A stretch of 64,000 nt of DNA, from positions 186,001 to 250,000 of the forward strand of contig NZ_BMMH01000003.1 in NCBI RefSeq assembly GCF_014645735.1, in the 5' to 3' direction. The stretch comes from Nocardia jinanensis. Lineage in GTDB: Bacteria > Actinomycetota > Actinomycetes > Mycobacteriales > Mycobacteriaceae. The translations under genes were made by a program, and so were the position numbers. Each line of letters starts with the position of its first letter. The stretch's first letter is position 1. Of the stretch, positions 60,234 to 64,000 are shown one piece after another. The notes under the pieces are model-generated. The model did not search any database, was not told where the DNA came from, and saw only the letters and a list, made by a program, of their open reading frames with translations.

Positions 60234-60271
60234 GTTTCCCGCCAGTCAAGAGTGTGTTTCGCCAGTGTTAC
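60234..60271 (-). promoter_or_regulatory. GlnR box of glnA
   Basis: Read on the minus strand: GTAAC (60271-60267), 6 bp, GAAAC (60260-60256), 6 bp, TTGAC (60249-60245), 6 bp, GAAAC (60238-60234). This is the actinobacterial GlnR pattern of two a/b half-site pairs with 6-bp spacers, complete and close to consensus. It is placed to activate glnA. Confidence 0.85.
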
Positions 60272-60355
60272 ACGTCGTGTCGGCGGGGTGTCATGGGCCA
60301 CGCCACGAACAGCGGGTTCCTCTCGCGGCTCGCGAACGACGAGATTACCCAAAAC

Positions 60356-60462
60356 CGCGCACGGCCGGAGCGGACGCGGAGGTTACGCAAAACGCGCACG
60401 GCCGGAGCGGACGCGGAGGTTACGCAAAACGCGCATGGCCGGAGCGGACGCGGAGGTTACGC
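60356..60462 (+). repeat. Three tandem 37-bp repeats
   Basis: Units start at 60356, 60393 and 60430. Each begins CGCGCACGGCCGGAGCGGAC and goes on to GGTTACGC; the third has one A-for-G-type change (CATGG) and a diverged end. They fill the region between the glnA GlnR box and the RDD start codon. They may be regulatory or a variable-number tract. Confidence 0.85.
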
Positions 60463-60475
60463 CTATCCTGGGGGC

Positions 60476-60931
60476 ATGGCACGTATCACCGGCTCTTGGC
60501 TCTCCGGTCCTCCTGTCGCCCCCGTTTCGGGTGCCGCCGACGATTACGCCGGAGCCGGGCTGGGGCTGCCGCGGGAGGGCGCCGGATCGCTGCCGGGGAT
60601 GTTCCGCCGCGTGGTCGCGATGCTGGTCGACTGGCTCATCGCGGTCGGGATCTCGGCGCTGATCGCCCAGGGCATCCCGTCGTCGTCGGTGAACCTGCTC
60701 CTCTGGTTCGTGATCGGTGTGGTGGCGGTGACACTGTTCGGATTCACCCCCGGGCAGTATTTCCTGCGTATCCGGGTGATCCGGGTGGACGCCGAGGCGC
60801 CGGTCGGATTCCTGCGGGCACTCGGGCGCCAAGTGCTGCTGGTGTTCGTGATCCCCGCGCTGTTCACCGACGGGGACGGGCGCGGGATGCACGACCGTGC
60901 CACCGGGACCGCGGTGGCACGGTCTCGCTGA
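60476..60931 (+). CDS. RDD-family membrane protein
   Basis: This 151-residue protein has the RDD domain: GMFRRVVAMLVDWLIAVGIS at the first helix, FGFTPGQYFLRIRV in the centre and a final Arg/Asp-rich HDRATGTAV. It has three hydrophobic segments. It is encoded next to glnA in mycobacteria and Nocardia. The molecular role is unknown. ATG 60476 is used; the longer frame upstream is repeat DNA. Confidence 0.88.
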   Translation: MARITGSWLSGPPVAPVSGAADDYAGAGLGLPREGAGSLPGMFRRVVAMLVDWLIAVGISALIAQGIPSSSVNLLLWFVIGVVAVTLFGFTPGQYFLRIRVIRVDAEAPVGFLRALGRQVLLVFVIPALFTDGDGRGMHDRATGTAVARSR

Positions 60932-60967
60932 CCCCCGGCGCGCGAGGCGGCCCGTTACGCTCGCGCG

Positions 60968-61336
60968 GTGTCACTGAATCCGGTACTGCTCGGCTTCCGC
61001 TTCCTGCTCGAACTCGTCGCGTTCGCTTCGGCGGGGGTGCTGGGCTCGCGGATGACCGACGGTCCGGGACGGTGGCTGCTGGTGGTGCTGCTCCCGGTGA
61101 TCGCGGCGACCCTGTGGGGCGTTTTCGCGGTACCGGACGATCCGAGCCGGTCGGGAGAAGCTCCGGTGGCGGTACCCGGGGCGATACGACTACTGATCGA
61201 GTTCGCCGTGCTGTTCGGGGGTGCGGCCGCACTGTGGTTCGCCGGACTACCGCGCCTCGCACTGCTGTCCGCGGCGGTTCTGCTGGTCTACCACGTACTC
61301 GCCTATGACCGGGTGCTCTGGCTGCTACGGCACTGA
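60968..61336 (+). CDS. YrdB-family DUF2568 membrane protein
   Basis: This 122-residue protein has four hydrophobic helices and the family text LGFRFLLELVAFASAGVLG, LWGVFAVPDDPSRSG and IRLLIEFAVLFGGAAALW. It starts at GTG 60968, 36 bp after the RDD gene. No function is established for the family. Confidence 0.85.
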   Translation: MSLNPVLLGFRFLLELVAFASAGVLGSRMTDGPGRWLLVVLLPVIAATLWGVFAVPDDPSRSGEAPVAVPGAIRLLIEFAVLFGGAAALWFAGLPRLALLSAAVLLVYHVLAYDRVLWLLRH

Positions 61337-61354
61337 GCGACCCGATCCCGCGGG

Positions 61355-62089
61355 TCAGCGGCGGCGGATGGTGCGCTGCATACCCCGCATCTTGGCATTG
61401 CCCGGCATCGGACCCTTGGGCATGGCCGGGCCACCGCGCGAACTCAGCGCACTGAGCCGACCTTCGATCAGATCCATCCGCTTGGTGTCGATATTGCGCG
61501 GGAGTTTGGTGAGGTAACGCTGGAGTTCCTTCAGCGGGACCTGACCCTCCTCGTTGCCGATCACCACGTCGTAGATCGGGGTGTCGCCGACGATACGGGC
61601 GGTGCGCTTCTTCTCCTGGGCCAGCAGCGAACGCAACCGTTGCGGGGACCCCTCGGCCACGAAGATCACCCCGGGCAGCCCGATGACGCGGTGCACCGCG
61701 TCGAGCTGGGTGGTGGCGGCGATCCCGTTGCTGACCCGCCATTTGCCCTGCAGGTTGTCCAGCACCCAGGCGGCCGCACCCGCCTGACCTTCGGCTTTGC
61801 CGTAGACGGACTTCTGCACCCGGCGGCCGAAGATGATGAAGGCGAACAGCAGACCGAGCAGCAGGCCCAGGGGCAGCAGGAACCACTGCACCCCGAAGAT
61901 GAAACCGATCCCGAACAGCAGCAGTGTGGTGACGACCACCGCGCCGATCATCAGCGGCAGCAGCAGTTTGTCCTCTTTGCGCTGCATCTGGAACGCCTGC
62001 CAGATCTGCTGACGACGCTCCTTCGACTGTGCTTTGCGCGCCGCTTTCGCCGCGGCCTTGGCCTCTTTGTCGGGCTTGCCTGCTGCCAT
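61355..62089 (-). CDS. DUF4191 membrane protein
   Basis: This is a 244-residue protein. A Lys/Ala-rich N-terminus (DKEAKAAAKAARKAQSKERR) precedes two TM helices (MIGAVVVTTLLLFGIGFIFG, WFLLPLGLLLGLLFAFIIFG). A cytoplasmic domain follows (LPGVIFVAEGSPQRLRSLLA), then a basic tail. It matches the conserved protein encoded between lipA and glnA in mycobacteria. ATG 62089 was chosen. The function is unknown. Confidence 0.88.
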   Translation of the reverse strand: MAAGKPDKEAKAAAKAARKAQSKERRQQIWQAFQMQRKEDKLLLPLMIGAVVVTTLLLFGIGFIFGVQWFLLPLGLLLGLLFAFIIFGRRVQKSVYGKAEGQAGAAAWVLDNLQGKWRVSNGIAATTQLDAVHRVIGLPGVIFVAEGSPQRLRSLLAQEKKRTARIVGDTPIYDVVIGNEEGQVPLKELQRYLTKLPRNIDTKRMDLIEGRLSALSSRGGPAMPKGPMPGNAKMRGMQRTIRRR

Positions 62090-62230
62090 GACTCCCAGAA
62101 TAATGCCCGGCCCACGGCGGTCCGGCCACGGGACGGACTCCACCCCCGGCTCAGGGCTGCCGAGTCCCGATATACGGACCTCGCGGCCACGGTGCGGGAC
62201 CGGGGTTGTGCGAACGAGGAGAATGCAGGG

Positions 62231-63631
62231 ATGTCCACCCACCTCGAGGCCCACCCGACGGCCGGCGGCCCGGTCGACGACGCCACAGCGGAACGCTTGG
62301 CCGCGGCCCTGCGCTGCGTGACCGTGTCCCGGGAGGACCCCGCGGCGGGCCTCGCTGCCCGCGGCGCAGCCGACGCCGAATTCGAGCGGCTCGCCGCGCA
62401 CCTCGAACGCTCGTTCCCCCGGGTACACGCCGAACTGGAACTCGAACGGTTCGGGCACAGCCGGCTCTACACCTGGCGGGGTACGGATCCGTCGCGAACG
62501 GCCGCGATTCTGCTCGCACATCAGGATGTGGTGCCGGCCGACGATCCGGCCCCGTGGACCCATCCCCCGTTCGCGGGTGTCGTGGACGAGGAGTTCATCT
62601 GGGGTCGGGGCGCGATCGACGACAAGAGCCGAGTGCTGGCCATCCTGGAAGCCGTCGAGTCCGCGTTGGTGGAGGGCCTCCGCCCGCGGCATACCGTCCA
62701 TCTGGCGTTCGGCCATGACGAAGAGGTGTTCGGGAACGACGGCGCCGTCCGGATGGCTGCCCATTTACGGGAACTGGGCGTGCGCGCCGACCTGCTGCTG
62801 GACGAGGGTGGGGTCGTCACCGAGGGCATCGTGGACGATGTGCCGGTTCCGGTGGCCACGATCATGCTCGGCGAGAAGGGATACGCGACGGTCCGGCTGT
62901 CGGTCTCGGAGACCGGCGGGCATTCGTCGATGCCGGGACGGCAGACCGCGGTCGGGCGGCTCGCCCGCGCCGTGGGGCGGATCCAGGATCATCCGCTGCC
63001 GTTGCGGGTGACCCCGGTGGTCACCGATATGCTCGCCCGCCTCCGTCCGCATCTGCCCGCGACCAAACGCCGGCTGCTCGGGTTCGCCCGTCTGGCCGGC
63101 CCGGTGATCATCCGGATAATGGCCGGGACACCGCAGACCGAGGCGATGGTGCGCACCACCACGGCACCGACGGTGATTCGCGGCGGGGTGAAGGCGAACG
63201 TGTTGCCGCAGCAGGCCGAGGCGCTGATCAACTTCCGGATCCTGCCCGGCGATACGGTCGATTCGGTCCTGGCCCACTGCCGCCGGACGGTGCGTGACGA
63301 ACGAGTCGAGATCGAGCTGGTGGGAATGTCGTCGGAACCCTCACCGGTGACCGGTCCCGGGCCACAGTTCGATCTGATCGCGCGACTCACCCGGCAGGTG
63401 GTGCCCGGAGCAGCGGTGACCACCGGTCTCGTCCCGGGCGCCACCGACTCCCGCCACTACGACGATCTGGCCGGGACCCGCTGCAATTTCGCCCCTATCC
63501 GGCTCACAGCGGCGGATCTGGAACGGATACACGGAAACGACGAGCGCTTGTCCCGGGTGAACTACGCTCGACTGATCGACTTCAACCGGCGCCTGGTCAC
63601 CGCGCTCGCCGAGCCGGAACGGGCCCTTTGA
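62231..63631 (+). CDS. M20-family zinc peptidase
   Basis: This 466-residue protein resembles carboxypeptidase S-type M20 enzymes. Metal ligands are in LLAHQDVVPADD (His), GRGAIDDK (Asp), FGHDEEVFGNDG (catalytic and bridging Glu), DLLLDEGG (Asp/Glu) and the late ATDSRHYDDL (His). The dimerisation lid is in GGHSSMPGR. It would remove C-terminal or N-acyl amino acids from small peptides in the cytoplasm. ATG 62231 follows GCAGGG. Confidence 0.9.
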   Translation: MSTHLEAHPTAGGPVDDATAERLAAALRCVTVSREDPAAGLAARGAADAEFERLAAHLERSFPRVHAELELERFGHSRLYTWRGTDPSRTAAILLAHQDVVPADDPAPWTHPPFAGVVDEEFIWGRGAIDDKSRVLAILEAVESALVEGLRPRHTVHLAFGHDEEVFGNDGAVRMAAHLRELGVRADLLLDEGGVVTEGIVDDVPVPVATIMLGEKGYATVRLSVSETGGHSSMPGRQTAVGRLARAVGRIQDHPLPLRVTPVVTDMLARLRPHLPATKRRLLGFARLAGPVIIRIMAGTPQTEAMVRTTTAPTVIRGGVKANVLPQQAEALINFRILPGDTVDSVLAHCRRTVRDERVEIELVGMSSEPSPVTGPGPQFDLIARLTRQVVPGAAVTTGLVPGATDSRHYDDLAGTRCNFAPIRLTAADLERIHGNDERLSRVNYARLIDFNRRLVTALAEPERAL

Positions 63632-63725
63632 ACGCACCGAGCAGCCCAGGAACCGCGGCGATGCGATACCTCCGCCTTCGCTGCGGCCGCCGCGGACCAC
63701 ATGTACCGGCTTCGAGGAGGACCTA

Positions 63726-64000
63726 GTGACCAGCGACCAGGACATACGAGTGGAGCGCGGGGAATTCGAGCACGCCGGGAACCGGCTGAGCCGGCGTTCC
63801 TGGGTCCCCGCGACGCCGGCGCGCGGGCTCGTCGTTCTCGTCCACGGGGTGGCCGAGCATTCGGGGCGCTACGGATACGTCGCGCGGACCCTGGCCGCGG
63901 CCGGTTTCGCGGTGTACGCGTTCGACCATGTGGGGCACGGGGGATCCGCCGACACAGGGGCCCGTGCCAATATCGGGTCGATCGACAATGCCGCCGATAA
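63726..64000 (+). CDS. Monoacylglycerol-lipase-like alpha/beta hydrolase, 3'-truncated by window end
   Basis: GTG 63726 is 5 bp from GAGGAGG. The visible 91 residues begin TSDQDIRVERGEFEH and carry the family block LVHGVAEHSGRYGYVARTLA and AFDHVGHGGSADTGARA. This is the first part of a monoacylglycerol lipase (oxyanion HGVAEHSGR). The nucleophile Ser would lie beyond the edge. It follows the M20 peptidase by 94 bp. Confidence 0.85.
   Translation, partial: MTSDQDIRVERGEFEHAGNRLSRRSWVPATPARGLVVLVHGVAEHSGRYGYVARTLAAAGFAVYAFDHVGHGGSADTGARANIGSIDNAAD

Noticed and set aside
58690..61308. 872-codon open frame on the plus strand
   Set aside because: It runs antisense through glnA and across the repeats and RDD gene; its apparent protein is a reflection of glnA codon bias.

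Overview
The window is high-GC actinobacterial DNA, most likely from Nocardia or a close relative in the Mycobacteriales. Three signals support this. A glnA-RDD-DUF4191 neighbourhood and a SpeE/DUF350/DUF4247/DUF4178 block are both arranged as in mycobacteria. Type VII (ESX) WXG100 substrates occur at several loci. Gene starts show GTG usage, ATGA overlaps and at least one near-leaderless promoter.

Left part (0-26.6 kb). A truncated SulP transporter is followed by two TetR regulators and a small catabolic set (homogentisate-dioxygenase-like cupin, alpha/beta hydrolase, class III CoA-transferase, frameshifted VOC protein). From 7.3 to 15.1 kb lies a compact specialised-metabolism set: a MetE-like zinc protein, a flavin-dependent halogenase, a chorismate-lyase-like enzyme, two tiny coupled ORFs (the second ending in CPCC), an atypical P450, a cation/proton antiporter and a group D-type flavin monooxygenase. 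From 15.2 to 19.8 kb four tightly coupled genes encode an unknown protein, a RecB/Cas4-like PD-(D/E)XK nuclease with clustered cysteines, a second unknown protein and a superfamily 1 helicase; this is the strongest candidate for an undescribed nuclease-helicase system. Then come a frameshifted WXG-DUF6973 gene with a lipoprotein, a signal-less subtilisin, a Ser/Thr kinase and an FAD monooxygenase.

Middle (26.6-40.3 kb). This holds the SpeE block, an ESX substrate operon (YbaB-like, accessory, WXG-like and a 781-residue Pro/Asn-repeat effector with unusually AT-rich DNA), a methyltransferase/TetR pair, a GntR-ABC operon with a double-palindrome operator, and an ESX-type CHAP hydrolase.

Genomic island (about 40.3-58.4 kb). 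It is full of decay and conflict genes: an IS3 remnant that cut an ASCH gene, a Phd-like gene with a strong operator, an HTH/ion-channel fusion, three copies of a MITE-like element that interrupt several genes (two of them in inverted orientation around an HTH + DUF3800 pair), an XRE/ImmA protease pair, an ESX ADP-ribosyltransferase toxin locus, an NB-ARC/TPR (NLR-like) gene flanked by short direct repeats, and a serine recombinase.

Right end (58.7-64 kb). Core genome resumes with glnA, which carries a complete four-half-site GlnR box, followed by RDD, DUF2568 and DUF4191 proteins, an M20 peptidase and the start of a monoacylglycerol-lipase-like gene. No rRNA, tRNA or CRISPR array was recognised.
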